From Gemmatimonadota bacterium (lineage in GTDB: Bacteria > Latescibacterota > UBA2968), in NCBI GenBank assembly GCA_002727195.1, contig PBWH01000027.1, positions 2,378-37,706 of the forward strand: a stretch of DNA of 35,329 nt. Reading direction: 5' to 3'. Of this stretch, positions 8,527 through 17,383 are shown piece after piece. Position 1 is the first letter of the stretch. Every line of letters starts with the position of its first letter. Below the pieces are notes generated by a model. It had not been told where the DNA came from, made no database searches, and worked only from the letters and a program-made list of their open reading frames with translations. Position numbers and translations under genes: made by a program.

Positions 8527-8553
8527 AGGACGCAGAGAGCGCAGAGGAAAACT
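8527..8553. repeat. Nonamer tandem repeat, copy A (AGGACGCAG type)
   Basis: Two 9-nt units sharing CGCAG (8527-8535, 8536-8544) are followed by a decayed third starting AGGA. The same core with the same 9-nt phase recurs at 26753-26779 and, as CACGG units, at 32837-32863. It sits about 75 nt upstream of the transhydrogenase start. Confidence 0.65.
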
Positions 8554-8719
8554 GTATACCTGGCTCTGTGCAGTACTCGAAGATAGGTGCCGTGGAGGAA
8601 AAAGCCAGCAGCCCAGTGTCGATCTATGGTCGGCCGGAGAGAGTCACCGCGCAAGCTCGACCCCAGCCTGGGGATGGGGGTGTATCCGCAGCTTCTACAT
8701 CTCAGTCCGCCTGGATCGC

Positions 8720-10627
8720 TTATGAAACGGCTGACGCGATTGATCGGCGCTGGTTTAGGTATAGCGCCAAGAGAGCGGCGGCGGCGATGGCGTTGCTCAC
8801 GAGATTGGGGTAGATGAGTGCGGCACCAAGGACCAGGTAAAGGAGGCGCACCGGGGTCGTCAGCAGGGCGCGGTGGAAGCCCTCCGAAGCGGCGGCGAAG
8901 GCGACGAGACCGAGCGTGGCGAAAATGGCGGGCTGGAGGCCGGCGAGCAAGCCGTCCTGGAACAGGAGACCGGTATAGCAGAATAGCAACGGGATCAGAT
9001 ACAATCCCTTCGCGATTTTCCAGGAGGCGAAGCCGGTTCTGATCGGGTCACTGCCGGCGATTCCGGCCGCGGAATACGCCGCCAGACAGACCGGGGGCGT
9101 GACGTTCGCATCCTGCGAGTACCAGAAGATCAGGAGGTGAGCGGCGATCAGGCTGACACCCAGCCCTGTCAGGGCTGGGGCCGCGAGGACGGCCAGTACG
9201 ATGTAGGATGCCGTGACAGGTAAGCCCATACCGAGGATCAGGGACGCGGCGGCGATCAGGATGACGGCAATCAGGACGCTGCTACCGGCGAACGAGCCGA
9301 TTAGCAGCGAGAACTTGATCCCGATCCCGACGAGCAGGACGACACCGACGATGATGCCCGCGCACAGCAGGATGATGCCGGTGGAGAGCACGTTTCGGGT
9401 GCCTAGCGCGAGCGCGTCGAGGATGTCGGACGGTGACATGCGCGTCGACGGGCGGAGCCAGCTGGCGAGGACGATGCTGACGGTTCCGGCAGCTGCGGCA
9501 TACGTCGGCGTAAAGCCAGCCAGGAGGAGGCCGATCAGGACGGCGAGGGGGATCGTGAAGTGCCAGCCTTCTCTCAATACTTCGCCGAGGCTTGGGACCT
9601 CGGACGGGTCCACAGTAGCGATCCCATCTCGTCGGGCCCTGAAATGAACGAAGAAGATGACGCTCAGAAAATACATGAGCGCAGGCAGGAAGGAGACCGC
9701 GACGATCGTGAGATACGGGATCTGTGTCCACTGACTCATGATAAACGCGCCGGCGCCCATGATCGGGGGCATCAGTTGGCCGCCCGTGGACGCTGCGGCC
9801 TCTACTGCGGCGGCAAAGGTCGGTTTGAATCCCGTCCGCTTCATCATTGGGATCGTTAGGGAACCCGACCCCACCGTGTTAGCGACGGCGCTGCCCGATA
9901 TCGATCCCAAAAGACCACTGGCGCAGACCGCCATCTTTGCCGGGCCGCCCACCGTCCTGCCCAGGAGCGCGAGGGCGATGCGAAGGATGAAGTCTCCCGC
10001 GCCTGACCCGATCAGGAAGGCGCCGAACAGTACGAAGAGCGCGACAAAGGTCGATGACACGGTGGCGATGGTGCCGAACATCCCGTCAGGGGCGAAATAC
10101 ATGCGGTAGAGGATTCGCTCGAATGACACGCCGGGGAATCGCCACATGCCGACGACGAACCGTCCCCACACGGTTGCGTAGGTCAGGAAGAGGAGGGCGA
10201 GCGTTGGGATGAACCACCCCGTGGTGCGACGCGTGATCTCGAGCAGGAGGACGAGGGCGAGGGCGGCGACGATCAGGTCGCGAAGCAGCGGCACCTGGTT
10301 GCGGGCGTGCAGATCGGCCTCGAACAGGATCAGGTAGACCGTGGCGAAGGCAGACAGGAGCGCCAACCCGTAGTCCAGTCCGAGCGATCCCCATCGGCCC
10401 TTGGCCGGGGGATACAGCAGGTAAGCGATGAACAGGAGCAGCCCGTAATGGATCGCGTTGCGTTGGAGTTCGGGGAGAACCCCGAAGGTATTTGCCCACA
10501 GATGGAAGAGAGATACGAGGACGCACGACCAGAAGACGATACGGTCGTGGGGTGAGGTCAGGGCACGATGGGCAACGCTGACTTCACCTTCGGATCCGGT
10601 TTCCTCGGGAGGGCTGGGTTCAGACAT
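8720..10627 (-). CDS. TRAP transporter fused permease (DctQM type)
   Basis: A 635-aa polytopic inner-membrane protein in which the small (DctQ-like) and large (DctM-like) subunits are fused, as is usual for TAXI-type TRAP systems. After a short Pro/Glu-rich cytoplasmic start come about four helices (residues ~25-180). The large domain follows with the conserved GSISGSAVANTVGSG and GMGLPVTASYIVLA loops that line the transport path. It should import a dicarboxylate-like or other organic acid with sodium. It starts 51 nt after the stop of the TAXI binding protein, in the same direction, so the two form one system. Substrate cannot be named; the downstream transhydrogenase hints at a hydroxyacid or 2-oxoacid. 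Confidence 0.92.
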   Translation of the reverse strand: MSEPSPPEETGSEGEVSVAHRALTSPHDRIVFWSCVLVSLFHLWANTFGVLPELQRNAIHYGLLLFIAYLLYPPAKGRWGSLGLDYGLALLSAFATVYLILFEADLHARNQVPLLRDLIVAALALVLLLEITRRTTGWFIPTLALLFLTYATVWGRFVVGMWRFPGVSFERILYRMYFAPDGMFGTIATVSSTFVALFVLFGAFLIGSGAGDFILRIALALLGRTVGGPAKMAVCASGLLGSISGSAVANTVGSGSLTIPMMKRTGFKPTFAAAVEAAASTGGQLMPPIMGAGAFIMSQWTQIPYLTIVAVSFLPALMYFLSVIFFVHFRARRDGIATVDPSEVPSLGEVLREGWHFTIPLAVLIGLLLAGFTPTYAAAAGTVSIVLASWLRPSTRMSPSDILDALALGTRNVLSTGIILLCAGIIVGVVLLVGIGIKFSLLIGSFAGSSVLIAVILIAAASLILGMGLPVTASYIVLAVLAAPALTGLGVSLIAAHLLIFWYSQDANVTPPVCLAAYSAAGIAGSDPIRTGFASWKIAKGLYLIPLLFCYTGLLFQDGLLAGLQPAIFATLGLVAFAAASEGFHRALLTTPVRLLYLVLGAALIYPNLVSNAIAAAALLALYLNQRRSIASAVS

Positions 10628-10678
10628 GCGATCTGCTCTGTAGGATCAGCAGACGGGGAGGACGGCGTGTTCCCGTCT

Positions 10679-11668
10679 TCAGTTGGCGACGAGATGGTCG
10701 GGGACGTCGATCCCGCGTTCACGGTAGTAGCGAAGCGCTCCCGGATGGAGTGGAACGACGAGCCCCTCGATAGCCTTGTCCAGGTGCATCGCTTTCGTCG
10801 CGCTGTGGATGTTCTGCAGGTAGGGCAGGTTTTCGTAGATCGTCTTTGTGATCCGATAGACAACCTCCTCGGAGAGGTCCGAACGGCAGGACAGGAAGTT
10901 GGGCTGTGCGATTGTCTCTACGGCGTCGGATTGGCCGGGATACGTTTCGGAGGCGATGACGTAGCGGGACCAGACGGGATAGGCCGTCCGGACAGCGGCG
11001 AGTTGCTCATCCGTGAAGGTCAGGAGCGCGACGTCGGATCCCATCTGGGCGTAGGCCTGGGTCGCAGCCGCGACGGGCGGTCCCGCCGGGACCGTGGCAC
11101 CTGAGATCCGGCCGTCCATCATTGCCTGGACCGAGGGGGCGTACCCTAGGAACTCCGGCTGGATGTCGGTGTCCGGTGAAATGGAGAGCGCTTCGAGGAT
11201 CGTGCGCGTCGATCCTTCGGTTCCACTTCCTCTCTTACCGATCGAGAACCGTTCGCCGAGACTTTTCAGGTCGGCGACCGTACCTGTCTTGACCGCGCTC
11301 GACCGGATCAGGAAGTGCTCGACGTTCTGCCAGAGCATCGTGATCGATCTGATGTCTGTGACCGGGGTGTCGTATCGCCCGGTCCCCGAGTAGGCCATCG
11401 CCCCGAACAAGCCCTGGAGGATCGCCAGCTTGGTTTCGTTGTTGATCATCATCTGGATGTTCTCGCCGGATCCGGCCGAGTTGATTGCAGATGCGTGGAT
11501 GTCCGGTTGCAGCTTTTCGGTCAGGAGTGTGCCGATACCGACTCCGACCGGGTAATAGGTTCCACCAGGCGTCGCGGTGGCGATGATCAAGCTTTCGGAT
11601 TGGCCACCGTCGTCGCAGCCCAACGAGACGAAGACGAGGAGCAGGCAGAGCATCATTGTTTTTCGCAT
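10679..11668 (-). CDS. TAXI-family TRAP transporter solute-binding lipoprotein
   Basis: A 329-aa extracytoplasmic binding protein. A lipoprotein signal peptide ends at the lipobox VSLGC (C18). The mature protein begins with IIATATPGGTYYPVG, the hallmark of TAXI (TRAP-associated extracytoplasmic immunogenic) proteins, followed by INSAGSGENIQMM and the GKRGSGTE stretch that contacts ligand carboxylate in the family. It would hand substrate to the fused permease encoded immediately downstream. The gene is divergent from the TPR lipoprotein at 11817, and the 148-nt gap between them holds the promoter for that gene. Confidence 0.93.
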   Translation of the reverse strand: MRKTMMLCLLLVFVSLGCDDGGQSESLIIATATPGGTYYPVGVGIGTLLTEKLQPDIHASAINSAGSGENIQMMINNETKLAILQGLFGAMAYSGTGRYDTPVTDIRSITMLWQNVEHFLIRSSAVKTGTVADLKSLGERFSIGKRGSGTEGSTRTILEALSISPDTDIQPEFLGYAPSVQAMMDGRISGATVPAGPPVAAATQAYAQMGSDVALLTFTDEQLAAVRTAYPVWSRYVIASETYPGQSDAVETIAQPNFLSCRSDLSEEVVYRITKTIYENLPYLQNIHSATKAMHLDKAIEGLVVPLHPGALRYYRERGIDVPDHLVAN

Positions 11669-11750
11669 AGGGCACTAGGTAACGAAACATGTGGGTTTGC
11701 CGTCAAGCGAAAGGTTTGATATCCCCTGCACTCCGTTGATCGCCGGATTC

Positions 11751-11779
11751 TTGACACTCCCGTGGGCCAACTCTATACT
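11751..11779 (+). promoter_or_regulatory. Sigma-70 promoter TTGACA-17-TATACT for the TPR lipoprotein operon
   Basis: A perfect -35 (11751-11756), exactly 17 nt of spacer, and a near-consensus -10 (11774-11779) lie 37 nt before the ATG at 11817. No competing promoter is seen in the gap. Confidence 0.8.
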
Positions 11780-11816
11780 TTCCACGTAACCGAAGGCATT
11801 TCATAGGTTTGCGACG

Positions 11817-12788
11817 ATGAATATCCGCAGGGCAGCGGTCGGAGCCCTCTACATATCGGCTTTGGGGCTACTGCTTCTGGCCATCACGGGCTGCGCGCAA
11901 CGTGAAGCCTATCAACTCCTCGACAAGGCTCACCGTCTCGAAGGCGCGGGCAACGTCGAGCTTGCGCTAGAGGCTTATCTTCAGGCGGTGGAGGCGACTC
12001 CCGGGGACGCACACCTGCAACGTGCGCTGGGGCGCGCCTATCTTCGTCGGCAGGAGTTGGTCCGAGCGCGAGGTGCGCTCCAGGAGGCCATCCGGCTCGA
12101 ACCGGCCTACCTGGATGCCTATCAAGACTTGATTGCGGTCGCGCTCGCCCAGGACGACGTCGAAGGCGCGCTGGCCTGGCTGGAAATGGCGGCGCAATCG
12201 ATGCCGAAATACGCACCGCTTTATGAGCGGCTCGTGGCGTTCTACCTCGGGAACGAGCGGTATAACGACGCCGAGGATCTGCTGGATCAACTTGCGGAGC
12301 GCTTTCCCGACGCGGCCTGGGTGCCGTTCATGCGTGGCAGCCTGTTCAGGGGAATCGATCAGTACGAGGCCGCCCTTCAGGCGTATGAAGAAGCTGTTCA
12401 GCTGGATGAGGCGTTGCCGGATCTCTGGGCGGAGATCGGGAACGTCCATTTCGACCTCGACAACTTTGGTGAGGCCGAGGCGGCCTTCACGCGGGCAATC
12501 GAGCAGGATCCGCGCGACCATCGCAGCATGAACAACCTCGCATGGACCTATGCGGTGCAGGGCCTCAACCTCGATCGCGGGATCGAGCTGTCCCGGGCTT
12601 CTCTCGAACTCCAGGAACAGCCCAGCTACATGGACACCCTCGCGGAGTTATACTATAAACAAGGTGACCGGAGGCGGGCGCTGATCTGGATTCGTCGCGC
12701 CATCCGGGTGGGGACGGATTCGGAAGAACTGCACGACCATCTCCAGAAGCAGCTGGATCGGTTCCAACGCGCCTACGGGCGGACTTGA
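11817..12788 (+). CDS. TPR-repeat lipoprotein
   Basis: A 323-aa protein with a basic N-terminus, one hydrophobic stretch and the lipobox AITGC (C26), so it is likely a lipid-anchored periplasmic or outer-membrane protein. From about residue 30 to the end it is built of about eight tetratricopeptide repeats, with repeated A-x-x-x-Y/L-P turns such as AVEATPGDA, AIRLEPAYL and AIEQDPRDH. TPR proteins scaffold protein complexes; those of this type resemble PilF/BamD-like or PEP-CTERM-system lipoproteins, but no specific assignment is possible. It is first in a three-gene plus-strand operon. The FliL-like gene begins 6 nt after its stop, and the GAGG spanning the stop probably serves as its ribosome-binding site. 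Confidence 0.88.
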   Translation: MNIRRAAVGALYISALGLLLLAITGCAQREAYQLLDKAHRLEGAGNVELALEAYLQAVEATPGDAHLQRALGRAYLRRQELVRARGALQEAIRLEPAYLDAYQDLIAVALAQDDVEGALAWLEMAAQSMPKYAPLYERLVAFYLGNERYNDAEDLLDQLAERFPDAAWVPFMRGSLFRGIDQYEAALQAYEEAVQLDEALPDLWAEIGNVHFDLDNFGEAEAAFTRAIEQDPRDHRSMNNLAWTYAVQGLNLDRGIELSRASLELQEQPSYMDTLAELYYKQGDRRRALIWIRRAIRVGTDSEELHDHLQKQLDRFQRAYGRT

Positions 12789-12794
12789 GGCAAG

Positions 12795-13307
12795 ATGGCC
12801 GAAGAGGAAGCTGAAAATCAAAAAGAAGAGCAGGAGCTTCCAAAGCAGGATGCGAAGGGACCGTATCGCTATCTGCTCCTGATCATCATCATTATGCTGG
12901 TGGAGACCGCCGGTGCGTATGTGGCGCTGGACTGGGCGATCCCGGCTCCGGAGGTGGTGGAAGAGGAACAGGTCCTCGAGGATGTCGAGGAGGACGTCTT
13001 TGTCCCGCCGATCTTCTATGGTGACATGGCGGAGATGGTGTTCTCCCCGCTGGACACGCGGGGGGGCAAGCTGGTAAGTTTGACGATGGTGCTTGAGGTG
13101 GACCGGCTGGTCGTGCTCGATGAGATGGCTCTGAAGCACTCCATTCTGTGGGATCTGGCTCTGAGGACGCTGGAAGGCCAGTCCGTAGAGGACCTCAGAG
13201 AGCCCGACAAGGAGTCGATTCGCGAATCTGTCAAGAACGCGATCAACGAGGAACTAAGGAACGGCGCTGTGACAGGCGTCTACTTTACCGAGTTCATCAT
13301 GCAATGA
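12795..13307 (+). CDS. fliL: FliL-family flagellar basal-body-associated protein
   Basis: 170 aa. An acidic, Lys-containing cytoplasmic leader is followed by one membrane helix (residues ~25-47) and an acidic linker. The FliL domain then ends in the typical helix SIRESVKNAINEELRNG and the final GVYFTEFIMQ. FliL proteins ring the stator units and stabilise torque generation; stand-alone FliL paralogs also occur away from flagellar loci and resemble SPFH/stomatin proteins. No other flagellar gene is in this window, so the role may be non-flagellar. It sits between a TPR lipoprotein and a cyclic-nucleotide-binding-domain protein. Its stop overlaps the next start as ATGA. Confidence 0.75.
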   Translation: MAEEEAENQKEEQELPKQDAKGPYRYLLLIIIIMLVETAGAYVALDWAIPAPEVVEEEQVLEDVEEDVFVPPIFYGDMAEMVFSPLDTRGGKLVSLTMVLEVDRLVVLDEMALKHSILWDLALRTLEGQSVEDLREPDKESIRESVKNAINEELRNGAVTGVYFTEFIMQ

Positions 13308-13837
13308 GCGCCGAAGTCGAAACACCCCTTGTCGAGGATCCGGAATGGACGCCGCTGTTCGAGGTCGAGGATGAGGCGGAGGAACTGGCGTCCATGCTCG
13401 GGCGGCAGCCCGTGTTCGACAACCTGACGAACCGGGAGCTTCGCCGCATCGAGCGGATCGTTCACCGCCGCCGCTTCTCGACGGGTGAGGCTGTGATTCA
13501 GGCCTGGGTACCCCGGTCCGGTTTGTTCGTGGTCGAGAGTGGTACGGTGAACGTGGTCCGTCAACTTCCCTCGGGTGAGAACGTCACGGTTGGGAGTCTG
13601 GGAGAAGGTGAACTGCTAGGTGAGTTCGCGATCCTGGACGACTCACCGCGCTCGACATCGATCGTCGCGGCTGAACCCAGTAATATGATCGGGTTCTTTC
13701 GGCCCGACCTGATGGATCTGATCGAGACCGATCCGACGCTGGGGTTCAAGGTTCTTCACCGGGTGTCCCAGATTATGGCGGGTCGACTGAACGAGGTGAT
13801 CGAAAGCCTGCGAAAGGTGCGGACGGCACTGGCGTGA
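13304..13837 (+). CDS. Cyclic nucleotide-binding domain protein
   Basis: A 177-aa protein. ATG 13304 overlaps the FliL stop (ATGA), which fixes the start and implies coupled translation. After an acidic leader comes a single cNMP-binding (CAP_ED) domain with SGLFVVESGTVNVVR, then the phosphate-binding cassette GEGELLGEFAILDDSPRSTS, where Glu and Arg stand where cAMP or cGMP contacts are expected. It closes with a helix ending in LRKVRTALA. There is no DNA-binding domain, so it is not a Crp-type regulator. It more likely acts as a stand-alone ligand sensor or regulatory subunit. A hairpin ~45 nt after the stop probably ends the operon. Confidence 0.85.
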   Translation: MSAEVETPLVEDPEWTPLFEVEDEAEELASMLGRQPVFDNLTNRELRRIERIVHRRRFSTGEAVIQAWVPRSGLFVVESGTVNVVRQLPSGENVTVGSLGEGELLGEFAILDDSPRSTSIVAAEPSNMIGFFRPDLMDLIETDPTLGFKVLHRVSQIMAGRLNEVIESLRKVRTALA

Positions 13838-13882
13838 TCCACGCGGGCTTCGGCCGACTTCCAAGCGGTTACGAGGAATCTC

Positions 13883-13908
13883 AGGGCTTCGGTGACGGTC
13901 GGAGCCCT
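13883..13908 (+). terminator. Probable terminator hairpin after the TPR-FliL-cNMP operon
   Basis: AGGGCT at 13883-13888 pairs with AGCCCT at 13903-13908. The stem extends inward with G-U pairs to a short loop and is followed by TTTGT. The T-run is short, so termination may be weak. Confidence 0.45.
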
Positions 13909-13918
13909 TTGTCGTGTA

Positions 13919-13956
13919 CGGCCCGGCTTGCTCGCATTTTTCCGGGCCGGTATATT
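13919..13956 (+). promoter_or_regulatory. Enolase promoter TTGCTC-17-TATATT overlapped by a GC inverted repeat
   Basis: The -35 is at 13928-13933, the -10 at 13951-13956, with a 17-nt spacer, 50 nt before the GTG start of eno. The inverted repeat CGGCCCGG (13919-13926) / CCGGGCCG (13942-13949) brackets the -35 and ends just before the -10. It could be an operator, or the tail-less stem of a second terminator. Confidence 0.5.
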
Positions 13957-13988
13957 GACTCGTCATACTAAAGCACTGAAAACATTAG

Positions 13989-15344
<1,356 letters not shown>

Positions 15345-15347
15345 GGG

Positions 15348-16079
15348 TTGCGCGACCCGCTCCTCCAGATTCGTCCTGACGTGGAACCGGTCCTGCCGAC
15401 TGAATCGAAGGCCGCGCTGGACAAGATCTACAAGGACGTGCCGGCTGTGACCTGCGCGTGCGACAAGCTGGGTCAGTGCTGCGAGCTGACAAAGGAGGAG
15501 GCCGCGGACGACTGGGCGACGATGTATCCGCTTTACTCGGTGGAGTATCTGAACATCGTCGACTACGTCCAGGAACACTTAAGTGAGGCTGACCAGGAGC
15601 GGCTGCTCTCGTTCGACGAAGAGCGGCCGCTTCGCTGCCCTTTCCTCACGGGGGAAGGCGGATGCTCGATCCATCCGGTGCGTCCACTGGCCTGCAGGAC
15701 CTACGGGATCCTGAGCCAGGAAGAGGTGACGGAGACCAAGGAACGTCTGGAAGGCGAGATCCCCTCCCTCTGGCTGCGACACTTTGCGAAGAACGAGTCG
15801 TGCACGGTCTGCCCGGATACCGAGATCGATGAGCCTGAAAAGGTCGAGGCGCACGCCGAACGGATGGCGTCGTTCTCCTACGACCGAGAGCTCCTTGAGA
15901 TGTCTCAGACGTTCGACGGGCTGGCCGACGAGAAGCGTGATCTGCTGATCAAAGCGACGGGGAAGTATCGGGTGGCCAGGTGGTCCTGGGGCGGGTTCAA
16001 CACGCTCTGGCGAAAGCCTGTCACATGGCTGAAGTCGAACCTGGTGGGGTATATGGATCGGGCGACGTTGGCGGAGTAA
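15348..16079 (+). CDS. YkgJ-family cysteine cluster protein
   Basis: A 243-aa soluble protein with the YkgJ (zinc/iron-chelating) pattern: CACDKLGQCC near residue 38, RCPFL, then GCSIHPVRPLACRTYG, and a further CTVC about 45 residues later. The cysteines are thought to bind an iron-sulfur cluster or zinc; the biochemical role of the family is unknown. TTG 15348 is the first in-frame start and follows enolase by 3 nt. An alternative GTG lies at about 15381, in the segment coding DVEPV. The ORF continues about 100 residues past the last cysteine with a helical, tryptophan-rich tail. Confidence 0.8.
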   Translation: MRDPLLQIRPDVEPVLPTESKAALDKIYKDVPAVTCACDKLGQCCELTKEEAADDWATMYPLYSVEYLNIVDYVQEHLSEADQERLLSFDEERPLRCPFLTGEGGCSIHPVRPLACRTYGILSQEEVTETKERLEGEIPSLWLRHFAKNESCTVCPDTEIDEPEKVEAHAERMASFSYDRELLEMSQTFDGLADEKRDLLIKATGKYRVARWSWGGFNTLWRKPVTWLKSNLVGYMDRATLAE

Positions 16080-16083
16080 ACTC

Positions 16084-16108
16084 GTAGGAGCCGTCTCCGA
16101 CGGCGAGC
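16084..16108 (+). repeat. REP-like element with GTAGG head and perfect hairpin
   Basis: A GTAGG head (16084-16088 region) is followed by GCCGTC (16090-16095), loop TCC and GACGGC (16099-16104). This is the form of REP sequences mobilised by RAYT transposases, one of which lies 2.4 kb away. A second, larger imperfect inverted repeat (GTCAGCCACC...GGTGGC...GCTGAC) occupies about 16128-16176. No gene is seen in the 171-nt gap. Confidence 0.55.
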
Positions 16109-16250
16109 TCTTCTCTGTGGAGAGTTGTCAGCCACCTTCGCTGAAGCTTCGCGTCTGGGTGGCTCTGCTGACGGTCTGATGGCTGCCTGGCGCAGTTCCC
16201 TCAACGCTGGCTTCTTCCTGGCTTCTCTCTGAACTCTTTGGTGACCAAGC

Positions 16251-16568
16251 GTGAGACGACTCTATCTAAGCGAAACGCAAGCCGGCGACATCGTGGCGGA
16301 ACCGGTCGTCAATGATCGGGGGATGGTGATCCTGCCGAAAGGGGTCGAGCTGACGGCGGCCGTGATCGGGCGTCTCCAGAAGATGAACGTGACGGAGGTG
16401 GCGGTCGAGGGGGAGGATCCGAACGCGCCGCCGCCGAAGTCTTTGGACGAGCAGCTGGAAGAGCTGGATTTCCGGTTCGCGGGGCAAGAGGGAGATCGCT
16501 TGATGATGGAGATCAAGTCGATCGCGCGTGAGCATCTGGTGGCTAGGAAGGAAGCCGAGGATGAATAG
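16251..16568 (+). CDS. Small protein resembling the N-terminal domain of HD-GYP/HDOD signalling proteins
   Basis: 105 aa. The first ~50 residues (SETQAGDIVAEPVVNDRGMVILPKGVEL, split here as AGDIVAEPVVND and VILPKGVEL) match the small beta-rich domain often found fused in front of HD-GYP phosphodiesterases. The rest is a charged helix ending in KEAEDE. GTG 16251 is the start; its ribosome-binding site is weak. Its stop overlaps the start of the HDOD gene by 8 nt, so the two are translated together, and it may act as a detached sensory or dimerisation part for that protein. Confidence 0.7.
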   Translation: MRRLYLSETQAGDIVAEPVVNDRGMVILPKGVELTAAVIGRLQKMNVTEVAVEGEDPNAPPPKSLDEQLEELDFRFAGQEGDRLMMEIKSIAREHLVARKEAEDE

Positions 16569-17379
16569 CGGCGATGTCCGCCGGCTGGTCGAACGGATCC
16601 AGTCGCTGCCGACGCTGCCGGGCAGTATCACCCGGATCACGAAGCTGCTGGACAACCCGGACACGACGGCGAACGAGGTCGGCAAGGAGATCGAGGCCGA
16701 TCAGGTGCTGTCGGCGAAGGTGTTGAAGCTGGTGAACTCCGGGTTCTACGGTTTCAGTCAGCCGATCAGTACGATTCCGCACGCGATGGTGCTGCTGGGG
16801 TTCGAGGTCGTGAAGACGCTGGTGCTGTCGACGACGGTGTTGGATATGATGTCACGCTCGATGGCCGGGCTGTGGCAGCATTCGCTCGCATGTGCGAGAA
16901 CGTGCGGGATTATCGCGCGGCATATCGACATGGATGATCCCGAAGAGACGAGTGTGATCGGGCTGCTCCACGATCTCGGGAAGGTGGTGCTTGAGGAGCA
17001 TCTGGCCGAAGAGTTCAGCGAGATCGCACGGATCATCGCCGAGGAAGAAACGCTGTTCTACGAAGCGGAGGAACGGGTGTTCGGGGTGACGCACGCGAAC
17101 GTTGGGGGATGGCTGCTTGGCAAGTGGCAGCTGCCTTCGAACCTCGTAGAGCCGATCACGTATCATCACAATTTTCATCCCGCCCGCACACACGCAGCTC
17201 GCACTGCCGTTGTCCATATCGCTGATATTCTGGTGCGTGCCGAAGGCTACGGGTCGGGCGGCGATCGGCGGATTCCGACCCTGTCACCCGAGTCTTTGAA
17301 GACACTCGATCTGACGATGGAAGATGTTCGTGACGTGATGGAGGCCATGCAGGATGAGATCCGAGACGTGGTCCGGTGA
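16561..17379 (+). CDS. HDOD domain signalling protein
   Basis: A 272-aa protein with the HDOD domain covering nearly the whole length. It begins with RIQSLPTLPGSITRI, followed by LSAKVLKLVNSGFYGFSQPI, the HD remnant VIGLLHDLGKVVLEEH and ITYHHNFHPA. HDOD proteins are relatives of HD-GYP phosphodiesterases that usually lack activity and act in signal transduction; the HD here is intact, but other metal ligands were not checked. ATG 16561 is chosen over upstream starts because AGGAAGCCGAGG precedes it and it overlaps the previous stop by 8 nt. The PAS-HisKA gene begins 4 nt after its stop. Together they look like a phospho- or nucleotide-signalling module. Confidence 0.87.
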   Translation: MNSGDVRRLVERIQSLPTLPGSITRITKLLDNPDTTANEVGKEIEADQVLSAKVLKLVNSGFYGFSQPISTIPHAMVLLGFEVVKTLVLSTTVLDMMSRSMAGLWQHSLACARTCGIIARHIDMDDPEETSVIGLLHDLGKVVLEEHLAEEFSEIARIIAEEETLFYEAEERVFGVTHANVGGWLLGKWQLPSNLVEPITYHHNFHPARTHAARTAVVHIADILVRAEGYGSGGDRRIPTLSPESLKTLDLTMEDVRDVMEAMQDEIRDVVR

Positions 17380-17383
17380 CCCG

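Noticed and set aside
13148..13303. Longer N-terminus for the cyclic-nucleotide-binding protein
   Set aside because: It would overlap most of the FliL C-terminus; ATGA coupling at 13304 gives a cleaner start.
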